This document shows positions 1 to 5,817 of a stretch of 7,218 bases of DNA, one piece after another. Every line of letters begins with the position of its first letter. The first letter of the stretch is position 1. The position numbers were made by a program, and so were the translations under genes. Source of the stretch: Thermoprotei archaeon (lineage in GTDB: Archaea; Thermoproteota; Thermoprotei_A; Sulfolobales; Desulfurococcaceae); contig QMWW01000059.1 of assembly GCA_003661825.1 (NCBI GenBank), positions 1 to 7,218 of the forward strand. Reading direction: 5' to 3'. The notes under the pieces were generated by a model, which was not told the origin of the DNA, ran no database searches, and saw nothing but the letters and a program-made list of their open reading frames with translations.

Positions 1-529
1 TCTCTACCAAGCCATCTAAAGGCATATCTTCGGTTCCAATAGGTGCCATAACCTGAGGCTGGTCCTTACTTCTAATCAGGATGGCCGAACTATATCTTTT
101 AATAAAAGCCTCTATGTTTGCACTTGGAGGAACTGGTACTGGTATTTTACCACGAGGACCTAGAGCAGGGCCCAGCACTCTGCCAGCTAATGGCATTAAA
201 TCTGTCCTTACAAGCACCCAATCGCATTGTTCGGCTATTTTTCTTGCATCCTTTCTACCCATACTTCTTAAATCATCGCTTGTAACAGTTATTTTTGCGC
301 CCAGCTCACGGGCTTTAACAGCCATTTCTCCATCAGCTACTATGCATATGCTTAGTTCTTTACCTCTACCTCTCGGTAAGAATATTGTTTCCCTTATTCT
401 TCCCTCCGGCGTTCTTGGATCAACATCTTTCAATACTACTACGAGTTCTACAGACTGTTTGAAGTTTCTTCTAGGACTAAGTCTTAACGCCTTCTCTATA
501 GACTTCTGCAACTGCTCTTTTGTAGGCAT
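1..529 (-). CDS. rpl1: Large ribosomal subunit protein uL1 (L1), C-terminus beyond left edge
   Basis: uL1 binds 23S rRNA at the L1 stalk, which helps move deacylated tRNA out of the E site; family members also often repress their own mRNA. About 176 residues are visible and the end lies off the left edge. Recognisable parts are an N-terminal helix followed by NFKQSVELVVVLKDVDPR, the RETIFLPRGRGK segment, the domain-joining LAGRVLGPALGPRGKIPVP stretch, and a conserved tail reading IRSKDQPQVMAPIGTEDMP. An ATG at 535 would add two residues, but AAGGT at 540-536 sits too close to it; the ATG at 529 is better spaced. The gene follows uL11 (stop at 539) almost directly. In archaea uL10 and bL12-type genes commonly follow, but here they would lie outside the window. 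Identity is certain; the exact start is not. Confidence 0.96.
   Translation of the reverse strand, partial: MPTKEQLQKSIEKALRLSPRRNFKQSVELVVVLKDVDPRTPEGRIRETIFLPRGRGKELSICIVADGEMAVKARELGAKITVTSDDLRSMGRKDARKIAEQCDWVLVRTDLMPLAGRVLGPALGPRGKIPVPVPPSANIEAFIKRYSSAILIRSKDQPQVMAPIGTEDMPLDGLVE
479..505 (-). promoter_or_regulatory. Possible hairpin early in the uL1 mRNA
   Basis: On the minus-strand transcript AAGUCU (505-500) and AGACUU (484-479) are perfectly complementary, giving a 6-bp stem around a 15-nt loop. It begins 24-30 nt into the uL1 coding region, depending on the start used. In Methanococcus, uL1 represses its own mRNA by binding a structure inside the coding region close to the start, so the position is suggestive. 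I do not see the internal-loop bases typical of known uL1 sites, so regulation is inference. Confidence 0.25.
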
Positions 530-538
530 GGGCATACC

Positions 539-1048
539 TTAGTCACTCTCCCACTCTTCTTCATACCTAGAAATAAGCGAGTCGTATTTCCCTTCTTCCA
601 TCTCGCGCTGTATCTCTTTGGGATCCTTACCTTCAACAGTTATCCCTATGCTTCTAGCAGAACCTAATATGGTCTTTACAGCAGCTTTAAGCGTCTTAGC
701 TGTTAACTGATCTTTCTTGATTAAAGCTATCTTAACTATTTTCTCAAATGATAAATCCCCTATCTTTTTGTGCGCTGGATCGCCAGAAGGCTCTTTTGCG
801 CCTACTTCTTTCAATAAAAGTGCAGTCGTAGTAGGTATACCTACCTTTACCTCGAATTTTCTAGTAGATGTATCAACTGTTATCTCTACTGGAACAGTCA
901 GTCCTTCAAACTCTTTTGTTACTTCGTTAATCGCTTTAACTACTTCCATAACATTGACTCTGAGAGGAGCCAGAGTAGGGCCTAAGGGGGGGCTTGGATT
1001 AGCTTTACCTCCTTCAACCATAACCCTTATTGTCTTCTTTTTACTCAC
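539..1048 (-). CDS. rpl11: Large ribosomal subunit protein uL11 (L11)
   Basis: uL11 sits at the base of the ribosomal stalk and binds the GTPase-associated region of 23S rRNA with the uL10 stalk. The 169-residue product has the N-terminal domain with its proline-rich helix (PPLGPTLAPLRVN, about residues 20-32). The C-terminal RNA-binding domain includes KEPSGDPAHKKIG and LGSARSIGITVEGKDP (about 129-144), and the archaeal tail is acidic. I chose the GTG at 1048 because GGTGG at 1058-1054 lies 5 nt upstream and the protein then begins SKKKTIRVMVEGGKA, the usual beginning for this family. A longer in-frame start at 1084 would add 12 residues and overlap spt5 by 35 nt. With the GTG, uL11 begins just past the spt5 stop, which suggests translational coupling. 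Confidence 0.96.
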   Translation of the reverse strand: MSKKKTIRVMVEGGKANPSPPLGPTLAPLRVNVMEVVKAINEVTKEFEGLTVPVEITVDTSTRKFEVKVGIPTTTALLLKEVGAKEPSGDPAHKKIGDLSFEKIVKIALIKKDQLTAKTLKAAVKTILGSARSIGITVEGKDPKEIQREMEEGKYDSLISRYEEEWESD

Positions 1049-1049
1049 C

Positions 1050-1520
1050 CTAACCACCTTCTCTCGCGGGTTTAACGTATTCACTTGGAATCTCTATAGG
1101 GACTGCGAAGGCTGCCTCAAGTATACTTACTGTTACAGTATTCTTACTCTTATTAATACTCATCACCTGCGCTTTCATGCCGCGGAAAGGCCCACGCACT
1201 ATTTCCACGATATCACCAATAGATACGAGCTCTGTTATAGGTTTAGGTTTAACAAGTCTCTCTAGCTCTTCGCTAGAAACTATCATTGGTTGGACTGTTT
1301 TGACATATTTAATATTGCTCATTAATCGATATATACTTGAGAGGTTGTCGGCCTCTATGAATACATATCCACGCATTCCAGGAGGAATCACTAAGGCTTC
1401 TACACCTATGTTCTTTCCCCGTTTAATGAGGCCTTGTACTCTATTTTCCATGATCAACACTACGTCGAGCTCTCTGCCCATAGTAGTCCTTATGGCATAG
1501 TATTTCGTTGAAGTGCTCAT
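1050..1520 (-). CDS. spt5: Transcription elongation factor Spt5 (NusG family)
   Basis: Spt5 binds the RNA polymerase clamp, usually as a heterodimer with Spt4, closes the DNA channel to aid processivity, and can bridge polymerase to the ribosome. The 156-residue product has an NGN domain (about residues 5-90, starting KYYAIRTTMGRE and including PGMRGYVFIEAD) and one KOW domain (about 99-135, IGDIVEIVRGPFRGMKAQV). This is the short archaeal form, without the extra KOW repeats of eukaryotic Spt5. An ATG at 1553 would add 11 residues but overlaps secE. The ATG at 1520 is preceded by GAGGG with a 6-nt spacer and clears the secE stop by 10 nt, so I prefer it. The order secE-spt5-uL11-uL1 parallels bacterial secE-nusG-rplK-rplA. 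Spt4 is not in this window. Confidence 0.95.
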   Translation of the reverse strand: MSTSTKYYAIRTTMGRELDVVLIMENRVQGLIKRGKNIGVEALVIPPGMRGYVFIEADNLSSIYRLMSNIKYVKTVQPMIVSSEELERLVKPKPITELVSIGDIVEIVRGPFRGMKAQVMSINKSKNTVTVSILEAAFAVPIEIPSEYVKPAREGG

Positions 1521-1530
1521 ATAACTCCCT

Positions 1531-1710
1531 CTAGGGTTGTTGCGGGAAGACATAAACTATTAGGATAAACCTTACTATAAATGCTATTATACCAACAAGC
1601 GTTAAGCCGAGTAGGCTCATTTTTAAACTAGTCATATAGTCCTCTCGATCGGGTTTTGTAGCCAACCTTATTATTTTCCTCCATGAGTCAATAAGCTCCC
1701 TAAAACCCAT
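1531..1710 (-). CDS. secE: Preprotein translocase subunit SecE (Sec61 gamma)
   Basis: SecE is the small essential clamp subunit of the SecYE translocon in the cytoplasmic membrane. This 59-residue gene starts at ATG 1710 and ends in TAG at 1533-1531; an in-frame TGA a few codons upstream fixes the start. The N-terminus MGFRELIDSWRKIIRLATKP is an amphipathic, basic helix. The KPDREDYMTSLKMSLLG segment matches the family signature between the surface helix and the membrane span. One transmembrane helix covers about residues 31-55, with an arginine (R47) inside the hydrophobic stretch. It is too short for many gene finders. It lies 37 nt after the ftsY stop and 10 nt before spt5. Pairing with the SRP receptor gene ftsY puts two membrane-targeting functions side by side. 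Confidence 0.92.
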   Translation of the reverse strand: MGFRELIDSWRKIIRLATKPDREDYMTSLKMSLLGLTLVGIIAFIVRFILIVYVFPQQP

Positions 1711-1747
1711 AACGTATCAACCCGCTAAGCCTTGTATCACATAGGTT

Positions 1748-2635
1748 CTATTTTAGGCTAATAATTTTATCTAGAAAGTCATCAATACTAAAGTACTTTA
1801 TATCCTTGTACCCTTGACCTGTCCCTATCATTATTATTGGCTTTCTAATAGCATAGACAACGCTTAGAGGAACGCCGCCTTGCTCGTATGCATCAACTTT
1901 AGTAACTATTACGCCATCAACGCCTACAGCTCCATCAAAGAATCGAGCCTGTTCTACAGCATCATTCCCCGTCAAAGCATCCACTACTAGCAGGTTCCTA
2001 TGGGGCTTAGCCACCCTCACAATTTTTTTGAGTTCTTCCACGAGATCTACGTCAACGTGCATCCTCCCAGCTGTATCGACCAATAATACATTAAAACCTC
2101 TATTAGAGGCGTAGCTTATGGAGTCATAGACTACTGCAGCAGGATCAGCGCCGTATTTTCCCGAAAACACGGGAACCCCTATTTTTTCTCCATGGATCCT
2201 CAATTGCTCTTGGGCACCTGCTCTAAAAGTATCAGCTGCTACCATTAAGGGCTTGAACCCATTCTCTTTAAAGATAAGAGCTAGCTTAGCAATAGTAGTA
2301 GTCTTACCCACACCGTTAACTCCTAGGAATACGATTTTATACAATTTGTTTTCTCTAGCTTCTTTTAAGAGATCAAACCGCTCAACTGCTTCAAAGTAAT
2401 ATCTAATAATATTCCTCAATAAGTGTATAAGGGATTCTCTGTCTTTAACTATCTTCTCATCCACAGCTTCTCTGATCCTGTTACATATTTCCTCGGCTAC
2501 ATCATACGCTACATCATTGGATATTAATTCTAGTTTAAAATCTTCTATAAGCTCTACGAGTCTGTCTCTGGAGAGTAAGATTGCTGAGGCCTTGTCTATG
2601 AATTTAGAAAAGACAGTACGGATACGTTTAAACAA
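1748..2635 (-). CDS. ftsY: Signal recognition particle receptor FtsY (SRP GTPase)
   Basis: FtsY is the receptor that docks SRP-ribosome-nascent chain complexes at the membrane through a GTP-dependent heterodimer with SRP54. The 295-residue protein has an N domain of helices (about residues 1-95) and an NG GTPase core. Visible motifs are the P-loop GVNGVGKTTT (105-114), DTFRAGAQEQL (135-145), DTAGR (187-191), TKVDA (245-249) and GTGQGYKDI (271-279). The DALTGNDA segment (219-226) marks FtsY rather than SRP54, and there is no methionine-rich M domain. The acidic A domain of many bacterial FtsY proteins is absent; the N-terminus is instead short and basic, suited to lipid contact. The start is TTG at 2635, with GGTG at 2647-2644 and an 8-nt spacer; no ATG or GTG lies in frame between it and the upstream gene. 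Confidence 0.97.
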   Translation of the reverse strand: MFKRIRTVFSKFIDKASAILLSRDRLVELIEDFKLELISNDVAYDVAEEICNRIREAVDEKIVKDRESLIHLLRNIIRYYFEAVERFDLLKEARENKLYKIVFLGVNGVGKTTTIAKLALIFKENGFKPLMVAADTFRAGAQEQLRIHGEKIGVPVFSGKYGADPAAVVYDSISYASNRGFNVLLVDTAGRMHVDVDLVEELKKIVRVAKPHRNLLVVDALTGNDAVEQARFFDGAVGVDGVIVTKVDAYEQGGVPLSVVYAIRKPIIMIGTGQGYKDIKYFSIDDFLDKIISLK

Positions 2636-2657
2636 ATTTGTAACACCACTAGTAGCA

Positions 2658-3131
2658 TTATGAACCCCTTGTTTCCTTAGATCTCTGCTGCTCTATTCTA
2701 GCATAGACGTTAGCTAGGATCTGCTGTATAGCATTATATTCATTAAGAGCTACTTGATACCGCCTTCTCAACTCGTTAATAGTTTTTCTAAGAGTATTCA
2801 CCCTTTTGCTAATTATCTCGATCGCTTCATTCACACTAGTTTTTATATAGTAGCTTCTACCAATATTTACCAAGACTTCGTTAAACCAGCTATTCGATGT
2901 TTTAACTTGTATGAACGCTGTTTTCAGCCTATCTAAAGCTATTAGCCCTGGGAAACCATTCTTAGGTATGCTATTTAACGTATCTAATGCTGTTTGAAGC
3001 TCAACTAGTTGTGCCGATATATTCTCTATTTGAGAGCCTACGGCCGATATATAGTCCCTTAACTGGTTAGCCCTGCTCACTAGCTCCCCTACCGTAATAG
3101 TTCTTCTCTCTTCTTTATTCTCTTTACTCAA
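2658..3131 (-). CDS. pfdA: Prefoldin alpha subunit
   Basis: Archaeal prefoldin is an alpha2-beta4 jellyfish-shaped chaperone that holds non-native chains and passes them to the thermosome. The product of about 157 residues has the expected layout: an N-terminal coiled-coil helix (about 10-55), a central beta-hairpin region (about 65-100, with VLVNIGRSYYIKTSVNEAIE, the usual alpha-subunit pattern), and a C-terminal coiled coil (about 105-150). The start is a TTG. GAGAGGT at 3147-3141 lies 9 nt before the TTG at 3131 but directly against another in-frame TTG at 3140, so I favour 3131, which overlaps the end of the eL20 gene by 8 nt. The beta subunit is not in this window. Placement beside FtsY and ribosomal proteins fits a role at the exit of the ribosome. 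Confidence 0.9.
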   Translation of the reverse strand: MSKENKEERRTITVGELVSRANQLRDYISAVGSQIENISAQLVELQTALDTLNSIPKNGFPGLIALDRLKTAFIQVKTSNSWFNEVLVNIGRSYYIKTSVNEAIEIISKRVNTLRKTINELRRRYQVALNEYNAIQQILANVYARIEQQRSKETRGS

Positions 3132-3390
3132 TTTTAACAAACCTCTCTATCCTAGCTAGCTCTGCCACTTTGCGATCTCTTGCTTCGCTCGTATTGATCT
3201 CTTCTATGCTTATAACCCTAATATGTTTTCGTCTCACTTTATGATTGCTGCCCAGAACAGAATATACGTATTCTAGTGCTTGATGTTTATTCAAAGCTCT
3301 AACTTCTTTGACAAACTTCTGCCATGAAGGCAGTCTATCGTGGCTTATAAGCATATATCCCTTGATCCTATAGGTTTTTACCTCATTCAC
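3124..3390 (-). CDS. rplX: Large ribosomal subunit protein eL20 (LX, L18a type)
   Basis: This 88-residue basic protein matches the archaeal LX family, the short counterpart of eukaryotic eL20 (L18a), a 50S component. Visible family features are the N-terminal VKTYRIKGYMLI strand, the FVKEVRALNKHQALEYVYSVLGS helix, and the KVRRKHIRVISIEEI strand. The start is GTG at 3390, with GGTGA at 3401-3397 and a 6-nt spacer. The GTG overlaps the end of the aIF6 gene (stop 3385-3383), and the 3' end overlaps the prefoldin start. The aIF6-eL20-pfdA cluster is common in archaea. Confidence 0.93.
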   Translation of the reverse strand: MNEVKTYRIKGYMLISHDRLPSWQKFVKEVRALNKHQALEYVYSVLGSNHKVRRKHIRVISIEEINTSEARDRKVAELARIERFVKIE

Positions 3391-4075
3391 TTCCGCTCAC
3401 CACTCCACCAAAACCTCTACGTATACGAAGTATTTCAGGCCCAGTAGTTGTCTCTCCTACTAGTATACCCTTATTATTAGCTACTAAACCACTCTTAATA
3501 AAGGGTATCCCTGAGTTAACAGTTGCTCTCTCGATGTAAATCATTAAAATCTTGCACAGCTCTTCGAGTTCTTTATCCTCTATATCCGGATGGATCGCGC
3601 CACCTTTATCTGTAACTACAGCTATACTACCAGGAATGTTTAACCTCATAGGATCCTTTACTAAAATCTCGATCCCTAAGGTCTCCGAGATCCTGCGGAC
3701 TTCTTCAGGCTCAAGAATAGAGCTTACTACACCTGCTTTATTATTCACTAAGAGCAAGTTACCTAAAGCCGTGCTACGGGATCTTGAAATGTATATATCA
3801 ATATCATGCCTTCTAAGTCCTTCACGAAGACAGACTAGCTCTTCTTCACGTATGTTTCTAGGCACTATAATTCCACGATCATTACCAGCTAATAAAACAC
3901 CATTTAGTACTGACCCGCCTATCTTGGTTTCTATGATCTCGACATCTAAAACCTCAGCTATAACTTCTTTAATACTCTTATCGAGCCCTGGAGGTATTAT
4001 TGCTACATGGTTGTTAGCAAATATGTATACACCTATGTGCGGGGTTCCATAAACTCTTATCCTATCTAGTTCCAT
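3383..4075 (-). CDS. eif6: Translation initiation factor aIF6 (anti-association factor)
   Basis: aIF6 binds the 50S subunit near uL14 and the sarcin-ricin loop and prevents premature joining with the 30S; it also acts in 50S maturation. The 230-residue length is normal. The fivefold repeated pentein fold is visible as recurring motifs: FANNHVAIIPP (about 19-29), GNDRGIIVPR (64-73), GNLLLVNNKAGVVS (105-118), VVTDKGGAIHPD (153-164), and VNSGIPFIKSGLVANNKGIL (186-205). The start ATG at 4075 is the only reasonable one, since the in-frame upstream codons offer no start before a TAG. Its ribosome binding site is weak (AGGG about a dozen nt away), unlike its neighbours. A 53-nt gap separates it from eL31. 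Confidence 0.96.
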   Translation of the reverse strand: MELDRIRVYGTPHIGVYIFANNHVAIIPPGLDKSIKEVIAEVLDVEIIETKIGGSVLNGVLLAGNDRGIIVPRNIREEELVCLREGLRRHDIDIYISRSRSTALGNLLLVNNKAGVVSSILEPEEVRRISETLGIEILVKDPMRLNIPGSIAVVTDKGGAIHPDIEDKELEELCKILMIYIERATVNSGIPFIKSGLVANNKGILVGETTTGPEILRIRRGFGGVVSGSE

Positions 4076-4128
4076 AAGGATACGCCCTGCAGTAGTTAGA
4101 GCAAGATGAAACGGTATCTATGTTTAGA

Positions 4129-4419
4129 CTACTTCTTAATCTTTCTAGCTCTCCTTACTAGTAAAACCTTTGCAGTTTTCAACTCTTTATCAAATCTGAT
4201 CTCCACTACTATGTATCGAGGCGGTTTCTCCCTACCACGGCTCCATATATACTCGTTTACGCCTGGATCCACCACTACTCTTTCAGCTTCTTTGAAATGT
4301 CTTAACACAAACTTCCTAATAATACGGATAGCTCTATCAGCTCTATTTGTTCTTCTACCATAGTAAACACGTTTAAGCGGTATCGTATGTATTGCTCTGA
4401 CAATGCTGGTCTCACTCAA
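4129..4419 (-). CDS. rpl31e: Large ribosomal subunit protein eL31
   Basis: eL31 is a 50S protein of archaea and eukaryotes located near the polypeptide exit tunnel, where SRP and nascent-chain factors dock. The 96-residue product carries the family core HTIPLKRVYYGRRTNRADRA, the NEYIWSRGREKPPR motif, and a very basic end. The start is unclear. A GTG at 4428 would add three residues, but GGTG at 4429-4426 overlaps it; the same site lies 6 nt before the in-frame TTG at 4419, which I prefer. The gene follows eL39 by a short gap, an arrangement shared by many archaea. Confidence 0.93.
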   Translation of the reverse strand: MSETSIVRAIHTIPLKRVYYGRRTNRADRAIRIIRKFVLRHFKEAERVVVDPGVNEYIWSRGREKPPRYIVVEIRFDKELKTAKVLLVRRARKIKK

Positions 4420-4440
4420 ACCCAACACCCCTTAGCTAGC

Positions 4441-4596
4441 TTATACCTTTAGCTTTGTCCTTCTCCAATGTCTTAACCTAAATCCTCTTCTAACCTTTAA
4501 TCTAGTCTTTATAGTCACCCATATTGGTATAGGTTTATTAGATTTTAGTGCAGAAGCTAACCGTAGCTTTCGAGCAACATGTAGGTACCGCGCCAT
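4441..4596 (-). CDS. rpl39e: Large ribosomal subunit protein eL39
   Basis: eL39 is a tiny, extremely basic 50S protein lining the exit tunnel, where bacteria have part of uL23. The 51-residue product begins MARYLHVARKLRLASALKSN and ends RHWRRTKLKV. It shows the family hallmarks: an N-terminal KLRLA segment, the central PIPIWVTIKT strand, and the C-terminal HWRRTKL signature. The ATG at 4596 follows AAGGTGA (4613-4607), with a rather long 10-nt spacer. It is easily missed by length cut-offs. The previous gene stops at 4617, and eL31 begins about 20 nt downstream. Here and in many archaea it is paired with eL31, another protein of the tunnel rim. Confidence 0.93.
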   Translation of the reverse strand: MARYLHVARKLRLASALKSNKPIPIWVTIKTRLKVRRGFRLRHWRRTKLKV

Positions 4597-4616
4597 AATT
4601 AATTATTCACCTTAGG

Positions 4617-4955
4617 CTATTTTCTTAGGAATCTAATACGAGGCTCTCTATGCGTCTGCTCATAAATCTGTGCGAGGAGCCTCTTTAAGAACTCATCAGT
4701 TATGGGTATTCTAACACGACCAGATCTAGCTAGAGTTATTAATTGTTGCTCAACTATTTCGACTAATTCGGGTTTTACCAGCCTAAGATTAGCTAATCTA
4801 GCTCTAGCTTCTGGTGTAAGTATTTGTCTGAGAATGGCATCTATTTGTTCTCTTCTCCTTTTTTCTTCCTCGATCTTTCTCTGTAGCTCCAGCATCTTCC
4901 TTCTCTTAATCTCTTCAAGTTCTGCATCGTATCCATATTCTTCTCCTGGAGCCAC
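4617..4955 (-). CDS. PDCD5/TFAR19-family DNA-binding protein
   Basis: This 112-residue, highly charged protein belongs to the PDCD5 family. Archaeal members are small helical proteins with reported double-stranded DNA binding, but their cellular job is unsettled. Seen here are a long charged N-terminal helix (AELEEIKRRKMLELQRKIEE and onward, about 9-45), the core LTPEARARLANLRLVKPELV, an EIVEQQLITLARSGR helix, and the C-terminal ITDEFLKRLLAQI helix with a basic tail. The GTG at 4955 is chosen because GGTGA (4966-4962) precedes it by exactly 6 nt, as in eS19 and eL20; an ATG at 4961 touches the GGTGA directly. It lies between eS19 and eL39, an order conserved in many archaea, which hints at a ribosome-linked role (inference). 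Confidence 0.88.
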   Translation of the reverse strand: MAPGEEYGYDAELEEIKRRKMLELQRKIEEEKRRREQIDAILRQILTPEARARLANLRLVKPELVEIVEQQLITLARSGRVRIPITDEFLKRLLAQIYEQTHREPRIRFLRK

Positions 4956-4966
4956 ACGCATTCACC

Positions 4967-5464
4967 TTAAAGCGCTTTATCAAGTTTTCCTCTATAGCTA
5001 GGAGGCAAGTACTTAGCCATTTCAGGCTTCTCCTTAGCAAGCTCTAGCAGAACTTCAAACGCTAAACGATCTAACAACGCTCTACCTTGCGGCGTTAAAA
5101 CCCTGCCTTGACCTCTAATAGTCTTAACAAGTCTTTCACGCTCGAGCTGCTGTAAGATCTTCCTAATAATACTACCCCCTCCCTTGACGAAATGCTCTGG
5201 TGCTGAGCCATAGTTCTTCCTACCACCATATATTGTCCTAAATGTTTCAATACCAACTGGTTCGCTAGATTTGTATAGTTTGCGAAGTATACTAGCAGCT
5301 CTATAATACCACCAATCCGGGTTTTCCGGCAGTCTCTCTTTATGTGCACCAGTTTTAACGAAGTATGCCCAACTTGGAGGTTTTACCCTAGGTACGTTTT
5401 CCTTCAGGTATTTAGCTAATTTCTCTATTAATTTATCTGCTGGTACTTCTAGTGCTGTTACCAC
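4967..5464 (-). CDS. rps19e: Small ribosomal subunit protein eS19
   Basis: eS19 is a 30S head protein of archaea and eukaryotes; in eukaryotes it is needed for maturation of the small subunit rRNA. The 165-residue product has all the signature blocks: KPPSWAYFVKTGAHKERLP (about 28-46), DWWYYRAASILRKLY (50-64), VGIETFRTIYGGRKNYG (70-86) with APEHF, GSIIRKILQQLE (97-108), and GRVLTPQGRALLDRLA (120-135), consistent with a winged-helix fold. The start is GTG at 5464, with GGTGA at 5475-5471 and a 6-nt spacer. It ends 11 nt before the PDCD5-family GTG. A TTTAAAT element upstream may give it an extra promoter. Confidence 0.97.
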   Translation of the reverse strand: MVTALEVPADKLIEKLAKYLKENVPRVKPPSWAYFVKTGAHKERLPENPDWWYYRAASILRKLYKSSEPVGIETFRTIYGGRKNYGSAPEHFVKGGGSIIRKILQQLERERLVKTIRGQGRVLTPQGRALLDRLAFEVLLELAKEKPEMAKYLPPSYRGKLDKAL

Positions 5465-5492
5465 GCGTATTCACCATCACTTTATGTTCATC

Positions 5493-5499
5493 ATTTAAA
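5493..5499 (-). promoter_or_regulatory. TATA-like element upstream of eS19 (tentative)
   Basis: TTTAAAT follows the CRM-protein stop (5505-5503) on the minus strand and is preceded by purine-rich AAGAA, a passable BRE. A start about 26 nt downstream would fall near 5470, only a few nt before the eS19 GTG and inside its ribosome binding site. A leaderless internal transcript is possible, but a chance match in AT-rich DNA is equally plausible. Confidence 0.25.
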
Positions 5500-5502
5500 T
5501 TC

Positions 5503-5817
5503 TTATCTATGTTCTTTAATCTTACTCTTAACGAGTATGAAGGTATATCCCCGGATTTCTAAAAGCTTTGCTCCTACTTCCTTTGCAATCATTTTGGCTA
5601 ATTCCCTCCGATCAGTAGGCAAGGTTTTCCTAAACGATCTTAAGATCTTAATCTTAACCACACCATGTTTTTCAAGTCTTTTCCTAATTTCATCTAAGAA
5701 TTCTCTTGTTAATCCCTTCTTGCCTAGCTGTACATCTACTTTACCAGCAATTCTCTTCTTTATTTCCTCTTTGACGTTTTTATCATGAACCTCCTTATCC
5801 AGCCGCATCTTAGACAT
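5503..5817 (-). CDS. CRM-domain (YhbY-type) RNA-binding protein
   Basis: The 104-residue protein is essentially a single CRM domain. Bacterial YhbY associates with pre-50S particles, and archaeal homologues are presumed to be ribosome-assembly or RNA-binding factors. Visible features are the AGKVDVQLGKKGLTREFLDEI segment, whose GKKG (32-35) is the GxxG RNA-contact loop, the VVKIKILRS strand (53-61), and the closing strands EIRGYTFILVKS (87-98). The ATG at 5817 (or 5808) makes the gene overlap the Rpr2 3' end by 58 nt. A strong AAGGAGGT lies inside that overlap but is not followed by an in-frame ATG, GTG or TTG, so the true start is uncertain. The domain proper begins near residue 14, so a shorter product would still be intact. 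Confidence 0.88.
   Translation of the reverse strand: MSKMRLDKEVHDKNVKEEIKKRIAGKVDVQLGKKGLTREFLDEIRKRLEKHGVVKIKILRSFRKTLPTDRRELAKMIAKEVGAKLLEIRGYTFILVKSKIKEHR

Noticed and set aside
81..542. Plus-strand open frame of 153 codons opposite uL1
   Set aside because: Lies antisense to the clearly conserved uL1 coding region and its translation resembles no protein family; it is a shadow frame.
717..1265. Plus-strand open frame of 182 codons spanning uL11 and spt5
   Set aside because: Antisense to two conserved genes, serine/threonine-rich low-complexity translation, no ribosome binding site in the local pattern.
1521..1553. Extended spt5 start at ATG 1553
   Set aside because: It would overlap the end of secE, and the extra residues do not resemble the family N-terminus; GAGGG before ATG 1520 is better placed.
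3552..4052. Plus-strand open frame of 166 codons opposite aIF6
   Set aside because: Antisense to aIF6, serine-rich translation typical of a reverse-complement shadow.
4076..4128. 53-nt gap before aIF6 examined for a promoter or leader structure
   Set aside because: Only a weak AGTAGT/ACTACT pairing with a long loop and no good TATA box; not enough to call a feature.
4106..4363. Plus-strand open frame opposite eL31 with hydrophobic stretches
   Set aside because: It mirrors the basic eL31 coding region; hydrophobic residues arise from antisense Lys/Arg codons, not from a real membrane protein.
5095..5349. Minus-strand 84-codon frame inside eS19
   Set aside because: Out of frame with eS19, which is conserved end to end; no start context and no family resemblance.
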